Position numbers and translations under genes: made by a program. 48,259 nucleotides of DNA from CAZGVW01 sp964529265 (GTDB lineage: Bacteria; Planctomycetota; Phycisphaerae; Phycisphaerales; UBA1924), in NCBI GenBank assembly GCA_964529265.1, contig CAZGVW010000162.1, positions 1 to 48,259 on the forward strand. The letters are read 5' to 3'. This document shows positions 33,498 through 42,484 of the stretch, piece after piece. The notes under the pieces are model-generated. The model was given only the letters and a program-made list of their open reading frames with translations. It ran no database searches and was not told the DNA's origin. The number at the start of each line of letters is the position of its first letter. The first letter of the stretch is position 1.

Positions 33498-34754
33498 TCA
33501 GACGTAGTTCTTGTGGTGCAGCGATTCGGCGAGGCGCGGGTCCTTGAGCGGAGCGGCGGGCGTCGAGGAAACTCGGAGCATGAGGAGCCCGAGGAAGAGC
33601 GCCACCGGCCCGAGGACGCCGACGACCTCGATGAGCCCGGACGGAACCGGCTCGCCGCCGTGCTGCACGACCTGCGGCCGGATGACCCAGAAGCGATCGA
33701 GGATCTGGGCGCCGATGATCCAGAGGCTCATCACGCCGAGGATGACGCGGTTGCGGCGGAAGGGCCGCGGCATGAGGACGAAGAAGGGAATGATGAAGCG
33801 GCAGGTGGCGAGGGCGACGGAATAGGGCATCCACTGGTCGTCGCGCCGCCGGACGAACCACGCGGTTTCCTCGGGGATGTTGGCGTACCAGATGAGGAAA
33901 TACTGGCTGAAGCCGATGTAGGCCCAGAAGACGCTGAATGCGAAGAGCAGCTTGCCGAGATCGTGCAGGTGCTCGGCGGTGACGAGGCCGTTCAGCGGCA
34001 TGTTCTTCCGCGTGAGCCACAGCATGAGGAGCGTGCCGAGCGCCAGGGCCGCGCCGATGGCGCCGGCGAAGTGGTACACGCCGTACATCGTCGAGAACCA
34101 GTGGTGGTCGAGGCTCATCTCCCAATCGAACGCGGCGAAGGTGGAGGTGAACGCGAAGAGCAGGATGCCGTAACTGGAGCGGCGGCGAGCCTTCTTCGTG
34201 AGCGCGGGGTCGCCGGTCTGATCCTGCCGGCGGGAGAACGAGAAGAGCGTGCGCGAGAGCCACAGCCACACGAGGAAGTAGAACCCCACGCGGATCAGGA
34301 AGAACGTGGTGTTGAGGAAGGGCTCTTTGTGCTCGAAGATCACGTCGCCCGTGACGTGGGCGGGATCCATCCAGTGCCAGAGCGGGTGCTGCGTGAACGA
34401 GAAGATGAGGACCGGCGCGAAGAGGATCAGCACCGGCCCGATCATGTCCATCATGTTCTCGAACTGGCGGCGGATGAGGGCCGACCAGCCCGCGTTCACC
34501 TGGTGCAGGATCATGGTGAAGATCATCGCGCCAAGGCTGAAGCCCAGCGCGACCATGAACCCGATGTGATAAGAGGCCAGGGCCCGCTGGTAGCGGATGG
34601 AATCCTCGTCCGCGGTGGCGATGGTGAAGATCGTCCACGCGGCCGCGATGCCGCCGATGAGGAGCAGCGCGAAGGCCATGGCGCGGCCGCCGCCCGCGGA
34701 GGGCGTGAGCCGCTCGGCGGTGAGCGCTTCGGCGCTGTGCTGGTGGTGGCTCAC
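33498..34754 (-). CDS. actF: ACIII subunit ActF
   Basis: A 418-residue integral membrane subunit of alternative complex III (quinol:electron acceptor oxidoreductase) with about ten helices. Typical phrases are YHIGFMVALGFSLGAMIFTM, HKEPFLNTTFFLIRVGFYFL, FAFTSTFAAFDWEMSLDHHW and FWAYIGFSQYFLIWYANIPEET, all characteristic of ActF. The family gives it a structural and proton-path role paired with ActC. The N-terminus is short and His-rich (MSHHQHSAEA). Its ATG overlaps the actE stop (ATGA at 34754-34751 on the minus strand), showing translational coupling. Confidence 0.95.
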   Translation of the reverse strand: MSHHQHSAEALTAERLTPSAGGGRAMAFALLLIGGIAAAWTIFTIATADEDSIRYQRALASYHIGFMVALGFSLGAMIFTMILHQVNAGWSALIRRQFENMMDMIGPVLILFAPVLIFSFTQHPLWHWMDPAHVTGDVIFEHKEPFLNTTFFLIRVGFYFLVWLWLSRTLFSFSRRQDQTGDPALTKKARRRSSYGILLFAFTSTFAAFDWEMSLDHHWFSTMYGVYHFAGAIGAALALGTLLMLWLTRKNMPLNGLVTAEHLHDLGKLLFAFSVFWAYIGFSQYFLIWYANIPEETAWFVRRRDDQWMPYSVALATCRFIIPFFVLMPRPFRRNRVILGVMSLWIIGAQILDRFWVIRPQVVQHGGEPVPSGLIEVVGVLGPVALFLGLLMLRVSSTPAAPLKDPRLAESLHHKNYV

Positions 34755-35611
34755 TGGGTCGCCTCCTCACCCGTCGAGGGCGCGGCGGACGCAGTGGGCG
34801 CCGGCGGTTTGCGGCTCATCAGTTCCTGCCGTTTGATCTCAGGAAGATCCTCGAAGTCGGCGCTCCACGATTCCTGAAGCGACCGCAGGTAGGCGACGAT
34901 GGCCCACGCCTCGTGCGTCGAGATCTTCTCGGCGTAGGACGGCATCTTCATGGCGGGAAGCACGCCCGCGGGGTTGGGCACGCCGTTCAGGATGGTGTGG
35001 AAGAGGAAGCCATCCTGGCCCTTCTCGCCGCCGCGCTGGTACTTCGGGTCGTGAAAACTCGGCACGATGCCGTTCCAGCGGATGCCGACGGCGCCCTGGC
35101 CGTCGCCCACGCCGCCGTGACAGACGATGCAGTAGATGTTGAAGCGCTCCTGCCCCTTGCGGATCAGGGGCTGCACCATTTCGGGCTCGACGGTTTCGCC
35201 ATCGCCGAGCCCGAGCACGTCGCGGATCGGCATGCGCTCGAGATAGGCGGCCTCGGAGTTCACGCCGCGGTAGAGCGCATCGCTCTCGCGGAGCAGGCCG
35301 GCGCGCTCGATGGAGATTCGATGCTCAGCCTCGCGCCGTTCATCAGGCGAAGAACCGTAGTCGAGGGCGTATGTCCAGCCGAAGGCCACCGTGCCGGCAG
35401 GCGGGTTGCGCATCGTGCGGCCGTCGGGGAAGAACTCGCTGTGCTCCTGCACCTGGTACTTGGGCTGGTCGTCAAGGCTGGGGAAGAACTGGCGCGGCGG
35501 CTCGTTGGACCGGTCGCCGCGGCAGCCCGCGAGGGCGGAGACAACCAGCCCCGCGGCCAGCGCAGCCGCGGCGTGGAGGCGCCTGCTCATCCTGTGCGAA
35601 CGGGGGCGCAT
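34751..35611 (-). CDS. actE: ACIII cytochrome c subunit ActE
   Basis: A 286-residue lipoprotein-type monoheme cytochrome of ACIII. The N-terminal region RLHAAAALAAGLVVSALAGC has a lipobox ending in the cysteine that would be lipidated. The heme site is CIVCH in FNIYCIVCHGGVGDGQGA, and a methionine ligand candidate lies in LPAMKMPSYAEKIS. It passes electrons from the quinol site and the ActA/ActB heads to the oxidase. The tail is Pro/Ala rich. Two in-frame starts exist (35611 and 35590); the first follows actD by 4 bp. Confidence 0.94.
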   Translation of the reverse strand: MRPRSHRMSRRLHAAAALAAGLVVSALAGCRGDRSNEPPRQFFPSLDDQPKYQVQEHSEFFPDGRTMRNPPAGTVAFGWTYALDYGSSPDERREAEHRISIERAGLLRESDALYRGVNSEAAYLERMPIRDVLGLGDGETVEPEMVQPLIRKGQERFNIYCIVCHGGVGDGQGAVGIRWNGIVPSFHDPKYQRGGEKGQDGFLFHTILNGVPNPAGVLPAMKMPSYAEKISTHEAWAIVAYLRSLQESWSADFEDLPEIKRQELMSRKPPAPTASAAPSTGEEATQ

Positions 35612-35615
35612 GGCG

Positions 35616-36191
35616 TCAATCCTCCTCCACGACGTCGATGTTCACTCCGCCCGCTTCCTCCGGGAGGCGGCGCGTGCTCGCGGCGTTGAACTTGGGATCA
35701 CGGGCCTCGATGACGATCATGAAACGATCGTCGCTCACGCGGAGGAATCGCTCCTTCGCGAAGAGAGGGTGGTGGAACCGCGGCAGGGCGTTGAGCGCCA
35801 GCATCCCGATCAGCGCGCCGAAGCATGAGATGAGCACGCCGAGTTCGAACGTGATGGGCAGGAACTGCTCCCACGCCCAGAAGGGCTTGCCGCTGACGAT
35901 GATCCGGTAGTCCACGGCGCTCATCCACCACTGCATGAGCATCGCGCCTCCGGCGCCGATGATGGCGCCTCCGCCCACGATGAAGCCCACGCGGCTGGGC
36001 TTCGCGCCCATACACTCGTCCATGCCGTGGATCGGGAACGGGGAATACACGTCCCACTTCCGGTAGCCCGCGTCGCGGACGCGCTGCGCCGCCCGGCTGA
36101 TCGCGGCGGGAGAGGCGAACTCCGCCAGCATGCCGTACACCGGCGCCGCGCCGCCGCCGAGTTCGCCGTTGCCTGTTCGAGCAGCCGCCAT
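35616..36191 (-). CDS. actD: ACIII subunit ActD (DUF3341)
   Basis: A 191-residue subunit with two membrane helices. The N-terminal soluble part has the family phrase YGMLAEFASPAAISRAAQRV, and YRKWDVYSPFPIHGMDECMG follows, a typical DUF3341 signature. The helices are VGFIVGGGAIIGAGGAMLMQ and LPITFELGVLISCFGALIGM. It is an accessory membrane subunit without cofactors. It starts one base after the actC stop and ends 4 bp before actE. Confidence 0.95.
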   Translation of the reverse strand: MAAARTGNGELGGGAAPVYGMLAEFASPAAISRAAQRVRDAGYRKWDVYSPFPIHGMDECMGAKPSRVGFIVGGGAIIGAGGAMLMQWWMSAVDYRIIVSGKPFWAWEQFLPITFELGVLISCFGALIGMLALNALPRFHHPLFAKERFLRVSDDRFMIVIEARDPKFNAASTRRLPEEAGGVNIDVVEED

Positions 36192-36192
36192 G

Positions 36193-37734
36193 TCAGTGGC
36201 CCTCCCTCGCTTGGCCGTGGTGATCGTCGGCGTGCGGATCCGCCTGGGGCATCACGTTCTTCACTTCACTGATCGCCAGCATCGGCAGGAACCGCATGAA
36301 GAGCAGGAACAGCGTCATGAAGATGCCGAGCGAGCCCACGAACGTGAGCACGTCCACGTAGGTCGGTGCGTAGTAGCCCCACGCGGACGGCATGAAATCC
36401 GCCGACAGCGTCGTCACGATCACGAACCGCTCGAACCACATGCCGATGTTCACGAAGATCGAGATCACGAAGATGAACCACGGCGTGGTCCGGGCCCATT
36501 TCAACCAGAACACCTGCGGCGTGATCACGTTGCACAGGAACATCGTCGCATAGGCCCACCAGTAAGGCCCCGTGGCCCGGATGATGAACGCCTGCTGCTC
36601 AAACTCGTTCGCGCTGTACCACGCGATGAAGAACTCCATGATGTAGGCGAAGCCCACCATGGAGCCCGTCACGGTGATGATCTTGCACATGTTCTCCAGC
36701 GTGCGCGCCGTCACGAAATCCTTCATGCCGGCGTAGAGGGCGCGGGCCGGAATGAGCAGTGTGAGCACCATCGCGAACCCGGAGAAGATGGCGCCTGCCA
36801 CGAAGTAGGGCGGAAAGATCGTCGTGTGCCAGCCGGGGACGATCGACACCGCGAAGTCGAACGACACCACCGAGTGCACGCTGAGCACCAGCGGCGTCGC
36901 GATGCCCGCCAGCAGAATGTACGCCTTCTCGTAGTTCATCCAGCCGCGATGGCTGAATCGCCACCCGAGCGACAGAAACCCGTATGCGAACGCGCTGATC
37001 TTCCCCACCGCGAGCGAGATGGGGCCGAACGCCGCCCGCTGGCCCATGCGCTTCACCGCCCGGTCCCGCAGCGTGGCGAGGTCCGGGAGCATGCCCATGT
37101 ACCAGAACAGCAGCGACACGGTGAAGTACGTCCCCACCGCGAACACGTCCCACAGCAGCGGGCTGCGGAAGTTCGGCCAGATGCTGTTCGAGTTCGGCAC
37201 CGGGAACAGGAACCACGCGAACCACACGCGCCCCACGTGAATCCCGGGGAACATGCCGGCGCAGATGACCGCGAAGATCGTCATCGCCTCCGCGAAACGG
37301 TTGATGCTCGTGCGCCACTTCTGCTTGAGAATGCACAGGATCGCGGAGATCAGCGTCCCCGCGTGGCCGATGCCGACCCACCACACGAAGTTCACGATCG
37401 CCCAGCCCCACGACACCGGATTATTCAAGCCCCACACGCCGACGCCCGTGACGATCAGGTACAGGATCATCAGCGTGCCGACGCCGGCCACCGTCGATGA
37501 GAGCCCGAAGGCCGGCAGCCACCACTTCGGCGGCTTGTTCTCGACCCACCCGCAGATCGTTTCCGTCACGGAGTGGAAATCGCGATTGCCGAGCACAAGG
37601 GTGGGACGCTTCGTCACGTCGCTGGTGATTGTGCCGTCGATCGTCACGGGATCGTGCGCCGCGGGCGGGCGGGGCGCTTCCTCGAGCCCCATCGATCGCC
37701 GCACCTGCATTTCGTCGGGTATGCGCGTGCTCAT
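36193..37734 (-). CDS. actC: ACIII quinol-binding membrane subunit ActC (NrfD-like)
   Basis: A 513-residue NrfD-family protein with about ten helices, the likely quinol-oxidising membrane subunit next to ActB. Conserved text includes VNFVWWVGIGHAGTLISAIL, FAEAMTIFAVICAGMFPGIH, HRGWMNYEKAYILLAGIATP and VSFDFAVSIVPGWHTTIFPP. The C-terminus ends in a short His/Asp/Gly tail (PQADPHADDHHGQAREGH). Its start overlaps the actB stop by four bases (ATGA), so the two are coupled. Confidence 0.96.
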   Translation of the reverse strand: MSTRIPDEMQVRRSMGLEEAPRPPAAHDPVTIDGTITSDVTKRPTLVLGNRDFHSVTETICGWVENKPPKWWLPAFGLSSTVAGVGTLMILYLIVTGVGVWGLNNPVSWGWAIVNFVWWVGIGHAGTLISAILCILKQKWRTSINRFAEAMTIFAVICAGMFPGIHVGRVWFAWFLFPVPNSNSIWPNFRSPLLWDVFAVGTYFTVSLLFWYMGMLPDLATLRDRAVKRMGQRAAFGPISLAVGKISAFAYGFLSLGWRFSHRGWMNYEKAYILLAGIATPLVLSVHSVVSFDFAVSIVPGWHTTIFPPYFVAGAIFSGFAMVLTLLIPARALYAGMKDFVTARTLENMCKIITVTGSMVGFAYIMEFFIAWYSANEFEQQAFIIRATGPYWWAYATMFLCNVITPQVFWLKWARTTPWFIFVISIFVNIGMWFERFVIVTTLSADFMPSAWGYYAPTYVDVLTFVGSLGIFMTLFLLFMRFLPMLAISEVKNVMPQADPHADDHHGQAREGH

Positions 37735-40700
37735 GACAGGCCTCCCACGCTCAGCAGGCCGCGGGCCGCGTCAGCCACCGCCGCCCGGCGGGATGGCAGC
37801 ACCGGCAGACTCATGATCTTGTCAGCGCTCTCCCCGCCATCGGCATGCGACCCATGCTCATCCCCGTGGCCGGGCTCGCCGTGATGGCCATCGTCCTCGT
37901 GCCCGTGGTGGAAGGGATCCTCCACCGGCGCCCGCAGCGCCGGGTTCGGGTTCCGCAGCCGCGTCAGGTACACCGTCCGCGGCAGCGTGTTGAGATACCC
38001 GAGCAACGAGTACCGCAGCATGTTGTCCCGATCCTGTCGCACCTTGCTCAGGGGATCGAGAATGTCGCCGAACACGATCGACTCCGTCGGGCACGCCTGC
38101 TGGCATGCCGTCTGCATGAAGCCGTCGGGGATGTGGTCCAGCCCCATCACCTTGGTCTCAACCCGCGCCTCGTTGATCCTCTGCACGCAGTACGTGCACT
38201 TCTCCATCACGCCGCGCTCGCGGACGGTGACGTCCGGGTTGTACTGCATCACGCGGAGTTCGTTCTTGCCGTCGTCGATGCGCTCCCGCAGCCGCGGCGG
38301 CACCAGGTTCCGATCCTCCGGCACCAGCGCCTCGGGCAGGATCTTCACGTCGCCCTTGTACTTCTTCGTGGCGAAGTCGAAATAGTTGAATCGCCGCACC
38401 TTATAGGGGCAGTTGTTCGAGCAGTACCGCGTGCCGATGCACCGGTTGTAGGCCATCTCGTTCAGGCCCTCGGGCCCGTGCTGCGTCGCGTTCACCGGGC
38501 ACACTGTCTCGCACGGCGCGTTCTCGCAGTGCATGCACGGCACCGGCATCACCGACATCTCGACGTCTTCGCCGGTCCTGCCGCCCGTGAAGGGGCCGGC
38601 CGTGCCGAAGTCGCCGCTCAGGCCCGTCGAAGGCTCGGTCGCGCTGGCGTAATAGCGGTCAACGCGGATCCAGTGCATCTCGCGGCCCTTGAGCACCTGC
38701 GACTTGCCCACGATCGGGATGTTGTTCTCCGCCTGGCACGCCACCGTGCACGCGCCGCATCCCGAGCACGTCGTCAGGTCGATCGACATGCCCCACTGCG
38801 GCCGCGTATCGAAATGATGCTTCTGCCAGTCCAGGTACGCCGTGACGTTGGCCGGCGCGTGCCCCTCCGTCCCGAGACGGTCGCCGAAGGTGAGCGACAG
38901 CGGCCGTCCGTAGGCGTCGTGCGTCTCCAGCGGATGCGCGCCATGTCTGTTGAACGCCGCGAGGTCCGCATCGCGGAGAATCGGCCGCCCCTCCATGGCC
39001 CAGTGCGTCTGCACGCACGCGACCTCGATCACCTTCGATTCACGCGCGATCGCGCCGCCCGTGGCCATCCGCGGCGAATCCGAGCCGCGCAGCCCGTTCA
39101 CATTGAACCCCACGCCCTCGGCGACCAGGCCTCCGTGCGTGCGGCCATACCCATGCGTCAGAGCGATCACCCCGTCCGCCATGCCCGGCTGCCGGAACAC
39201 CGGAACCTGCGCCGAGCGCCCGTTCACGCTCAGCGTGATCATCTGGCCATCGGTCAGATTCTCGCGCGCCGCGAGCGCCGGGCTGATCAGCGCCGGGTTG
39301 TCCCAGGTCACCTTGCTGATCGGATCGGGCAGTTCCTGCAGCCAGCCGTTGTTCGCGTAGCGGCCGTCCCACACCTTGGGGCACGGCCGGAACACCACTT
39401 CCAGCCCGTTCGCCGCCGCCGCGGTGAGCGCCTGCGCGGCCCGGACGGCCGCGGCCGAATCCACGTTCCCGCTTGCGCGGCGCAGCGCCGAGCCCGTCGG
39501 TCCCGCCAGCAGCCCGTCGTGCAGCGCGCGACGCCACGTCTTCTCAAACGCCGCGTCCGCTTCGCCGGTGAGTTCGCGCCACGCGCGACGGACGATCTCG
39601 TATCCCGTCTGGCTCTCATCGCGGCAGAGCAGCGCCAGCAACTCGAGATCGCTCCGGCCCTCCTCGATCCCGCCCTTGGGATAGGAGACCGGCGCGATCA
39701 TCGGCTGAATGACGCTGTGCGTCCCGTCCTCCGCCGTCGCATCGCCCCACGACTCCAGGTAGTGCGCCCGGTTCAGCCGCCACGTGGACGCCGCGGCTGT
39801 CTCGTTCTCGTCCACTCCGAGATGAATCGTCGTGCCGATGCGACCATACCGGTTCGCGAAATCGAGGTCGCCCGGCGCATCGAACACCGGGTTGCAGCCG
39901 ATCACGACGAGCGTGTCCACGCCGCCGTCAATCGCCTGCCGCAACGACTCCATCGACGAAGCCGCGATGTCCTCCGCCACCGGCGCGTACTGCACGGTCT
40001 GCCCGATCGCTCCCAGCGCCGAGTTGAGCGCCATCGCCAGCGCATGCACCGCCGGCGGCTGCGCCGGCCCCGCCAGCACCACGCACGCTCCGCGATGATC
40101 CACCAGGTCCTGCGCCACCGCATCGATCCACGCTTGATCGACGCCGATCTGCTCCACCGCGCCCGAAAACGCTTCCCGAGCCCCAGCCAGCGCCCCGGCG
40201 CCGCCCAGCCGCGACGACACCGCCGCCGCCACCGCGCCCAGGCACGGCCCGATCTGCGAAGGCTTCAGCCGCAGCCGGTGGTCCGCGGCGCCGCCCGTCA
40301 GCGACATCCCCGCCTCGACCGAGTACACGCGGCTCATCTCCTCCGCCGAGACATCGTGGCGGCGCACGCGCCGGCCCGCGGCAAACCCGCGCGCCGCGGG
40401 CAGCGTGCCCCAGTCGCCGAATGCGCCCAGAACATCGCGATCGATCGCGAGAATCCGCTTCGCCTTCTCGAGCGACACCACCTCCCGCCGCGGCGAGCCG
40501 AACGCAATCCGCGCCCCTTCCAGCGCGTTCGCATCGTCGAACGCCTCGTACGGCAGCCACTTCGCCCGCGGCCACTTCTTCAGCACCCGCGCCTTTATCG
40601 AATCCCGCGACGGGCTCGTCACCTTCTCGACCAGGAACGCCAGCCCCTCGCCGCCGTTCGAATCGAACTTCCCGAAGTGACCGCGCGCAAACTCCGTGAA

Positions 40701-41261
40701 CTCCGCCCACGTCGCCGGCCGCCGGCTGTCGCCCGACTGGCGCGAAACGCCCACCAGCCGATCCGGGTCGTAGAGATCCAGCACGCTCGCCTGCGCGATC
40801 GCGCTCGTCTTCCCGCGGCTGACCGGGTGCAGCGGATTCCCCTCAACCTTCGTCGGCCGCCCCTCGTGCGTCTCGACCAGCAGGCCTTCGGCGCCCCCGC
40901 CCGGCAGAAGCATCGCCGTCGCGTAATACGTCGGCTTGCCGTGGATCACATCCTCCGGATCCTTCGAATACGGCATGATCCGGTGATCCGGCCGCCGGCA
41001 CCCCGGCAGCGCCGCCACGCCCGCCAGCGCCGCCGACGCCGCCATCAGCTTCATGAAGTCGCGCCGAGATTCGCCCTTGAGTTCCGATGCAAACGCCGGA
41101 AACTCCCGCTCCAGGCGCTCGCGGAACTCCGCCGAGTCCTCCAGCTCCTCGAGCCCGCGCCAATAGGCGCGCCCGGTCGAGGCGCTGCGGGCCAGCTCGC
41201 GCGCGCGAGGCGCCGCGCTTTCCGAGCCGATGGTCGAAGGGCACTGCGCTGCTTTGCTCAT
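37731..41261 (-). CDS. actB: ACIII iron-sulfur/molybdopterin-like subunit ActB
   Basis: A 1176-residue subunit formed of a molybdopterin-oxidoreductase-like N-terminal part (apparently without cofactor in the family) and a C-terminal four-cluster ferredoxin part. A twin-arginine-type motif RRDFMKLMAASAALAGVAAL with a following GC lies near residue 65, after the family's AYWRGLEELEDSAEFRERLE opening. The Fe-S motifs, about 830-1060, are CSGCGACTVAC, CMHCENAPCETVC, CIGTRYCSNNC and CTYCVQR with a distal QQACP. It relays electrons from ActC toward the cytochromes. The C-terminal 45 residues carry a His-rich tail (HHGHEDDGHHGEPGHGDEHG). It lies 64 bp after actA. Confidence 0.96.
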   Translation of the reverse strand: MSKAAQCPSTIGSESAAPRARELARSASTGRAYWRGLEELEDSAEFRERLEREFPAFASELKGESRRDFMKLMAASAALAGVAALPGCRRPDHRIMPYSKDPEDVIHGKPTYYATAMLLPGGGAEGLLVETHEGRPTKVEGNPLHPVSRGKTSAIAQASVLDLYDPDRLVGVSRQSGDSRRPATWAEFTEFARGHFGKFDSNGGEGLAFLVEKVTSPSRDSIKARVLKKWPRAKWLPYEAFDDANALEGARIAFGSPRREVVSLEKAKRILAIDRDVLGAFGDWGTLPAARGFAAGRRVRRHDVSAEEMSRVYSVEAGMSLTGGAADHRLRLKPSQIGPCLGAVAAAVSSRLGGAGALAGAREAFSGAVEQIGVDQAWIDAVAQDLVDHRGACVVLAGPAQPPAVHALAMALNSALGAIGQTVQYAPVAEDIAASSMESLRQAIDGGVDTLVVIGCNPVFDAPGDLDFANRYGRIGTTIHLGVDENETAAASTWRLNRAHYLESWGDATAEDGTHSVIQPMIAPVSYPKGGIEEGRSDLELLALLCRDESQTGYEIVRRAWRELTGEADAAFEKTWRRALHDGLLAGPTGSALRRASGNVDSAAAVRAAQALTAAAANGLEVVFRPCPKVWDGRYANNGWLQELPDPISKVTWDNPALISPALAARENLTDGQMITLSVNGRSAQVPVFRQPGMADGVIALTHGYGRTHGGLVAEGVGFNVNGLRGSDSPRMATGGAIARESKVIEVACVQTHWAMEGRPILRDADLAAFNRHGAHPLETHDAYGRPLSLTFGDRLGTEGHAPANVTAYLDWQKHHFDTRPQWGMSIDLTTCSGCGACTVACQAENNIPIVGKSQVLKGREMHWIRVDRYYASATEPSTGLSGDFGTAGPFTGGRTGEDVEMSVMPVPCMHCENAPCETVCPVNATQHGPEGLNEMAYNRCIGTRYCSNNCPYKVRRFNYFDFATKKYKGDVKILPEALVPEDRNLVPPRLRERIDDGKNELRVMQYNPDVTVRERGVMEKCTYCVQRINEARVETKVMGLDHIPDGFMQTACQQACPTESIVFGDILDPLSKVRQDRDNMLRYSLLGYLNTLPRTVYLTRLRNPNPALRAPVEDPFHHGHEDDGHHGEPGHGDEHGSHADGGESADKIMSLPVLPSRRAAVADAARGLLSVGGLS

Positions 41262-41325
41262 CTCACGTCACCTGCTCTGTCGCTCTCGCCGCCGTCTCCG
41301 ATCCGTTTGGCTCGCTCGCAGCCCT

Positions 41326-42069
41326 CTAGTAATGGCACGCGCCGCAGTTCTCCGGCGGCGCCGACCGCAGCCGCTCCGCCAGCCGCCTGCCGATCGTCTC
41401 CGCGTGATCCGGCGCCGCCAGCTGCTTCTGCACCGCGAACAGATTCGTCACCTGCGTCGCCTCCCCCAGCGCCCCGTGCACGTCAACCAGGTCGCCCTCC
41501 GGCGCCCTGTGGCACTCCAGGCACCATCCCATCGCCAGGTTCTTCGCCTGGTGCACCACCGGCATCTGATCGATCCGGCTGTGGCACGAATAGCAACTCA
41601 CGCCCGCGTTCACGTGCACCGCATGCGGAAATCGCACGTAGTCCGGCAGTTTGTGCACGCGCCTCCACGGAACCGCGGCGCCCTCCGCGGCGTGCTGCCG
41701 CAGCGTCCGCAGATCCCGGCTCACCCAGTGCGGCGACGCCGTCGAGCCGTCCACCGTCACGGCCTTCCTGAGCAGGCCGCTCATCTGGTCCGCCACCGCG
41801 TGGCAGTTCATGCACGTCGAAACCGACGGAATGTTCGCCGTGTACGATTCCTCCACGTTGCTGTGGCAATACCGGCAATCCATTCCCAGCATGCCCGCGT
41901 GGATCTGATGACTGAACGCCACCGGCTGCCTCGGGCTGTACCCCACCTCCCAGAAAGAAGGCGTGGCGTAGTACCAGAAGCCGGCGACAATCAGAATCAG
42001 CGTCGACGTCGCGCCGAACAGCGCCATCGTCGGCAGCGAGTTCAACCATTTCGGAAAGAGGTTCTTCAC
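41326..42069 (-). CDS. actA: ACIII pentaheme cytochrome c subunit ActA
   Basis: A 247-residue cytochrome with one N-terminal membrane helix (MALFGATSTLILIVAGFWYY) and five heme-binding sites: CRYCH, CMNCH, CYSCH, CLECH and CGACH, the last at the very C-terminus. This is the normal count for ActA. It faces the periplasm and works with ActB and ActE. The start is GTG at 42069. There is no good ribosome site, so the exact start is less certain. It is the first gene of the minus-strand respiratory unit, which runs at least to 27.8 kb with small gaps or overlaps. Confidence 0.95.
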   Translation of the reverse strand: MKNLFPKWLNSLPTMALFGATSTLILIVAGFWYYATPSFWEVGYSPRQPVAFSHQIHAGMLGMDCRYCHSNVEESYTANIPSVSTCMNCHAVADQMSGLLRKAVTVDGSTASPHWVSRDLRTLRQHAAEGAAVPWRRVHKLPDYVRFPHAVHVNAGVSCYSCHSRIDQMPVVHQAKNLAMGWCLECHRAPEGDLVDVHGALGEATQVTNLFAVQKQLAAPDHAETIGRRLAERLRSAPPENCGACHY

Positions 42070-42326
42070 GGGAGGGTGCGCCTCTGCGCCGAATGCGCGA
42101 ATCCTTCACAATGGCCCGTTGCGCTCATGGAGCGATACCCGACTCGCCGCCGCATCGCCGCGCTCCGCCCCTCGAAGCCCGCCCGATGCGCCGGTGAACC
42201 CAACACCGCCCACGCCGCCGCACGACCTGAATCCGACCCGAACGCCCCGTTTCGATTTCTGCGGGGCAGTAGTAGTTGCTGGAATCAGCGCTGCTGTCAA
42301 GGCCCCCAGCCTTCCACGACCCAAAC

Positions 42327-42339
42327 GAGACTCAGTCTC
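42327..42339. promoter_or_regulatory. 13-bp palindrome, possible operator
   Basis: GAGACT-C-AGTCTC is perfectly symmetric around one central base. It is within the actA-ctaA divergent region, about 260 bp from the actA start and 145 bp from ctaA. Confidence 0.35.
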
Positions 42340-42382
42340 ATGACAGCCTTCCCATCGAGCCCGCACCTCCCCGACACGTCGA

Positions 42383-42413
42383 TTACAGGACCATTCCATC
42401 CATAATCCTGTAA
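42383..42413. promoter_or_regulatory. TTACAGGA-N15-TCCTGTAA inverted repeat
   Basis: The two 8-bp arms (42383-42390 and 42406-42413) are exact reverse complements 23 bp apart, about two helical turns. A partial third copy, AACAGTAA, follows at 42414-42421. The location suggests an operator controlling the respiratory genes. Confidence 0.4.
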
Positions 42414-42484
42414 AACAGTAACGATTCTTGTGATAGAGTATCCCGCGAGGCCGCCCTGATCAAGCCCCAAACGAGCCCAGCCGC

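Larger units (their letters stand above)
42070..42484. promoter_or_regulatory. Divergent control region between actA and ctaA
   Basis: This 415-bp region has no convincing gene; the short open frames across it lack coding character. It contains a GCCCCG/CGGGGC hairpin (42244-42267), a 13-bp palindrome (42327-42339), and an AT-richer part (about 42380-42440) with an 8-bp inverted repeat. It must hold the promoters of both the ACIII/caa3 operon and ctaA. TAGAGT at 42434-42439 is a possible -10 for ctaA; no pair stands out for actA. Confidence 0.55.

Noticed and set aside
37845..41771. A 1308-residue plus-strand open frame opposite actB
   Set aside because: Arg/His/Pro-rich antisense shadow of a GC-rich gene; actB on the minus strand has clear Fe-S motifs and family text.
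42119..42343. Small open frames in the actA-ctaA gap
   Set aside because: No ribosome site, no coding-like composition and no recognisable protein; better read as a control region.
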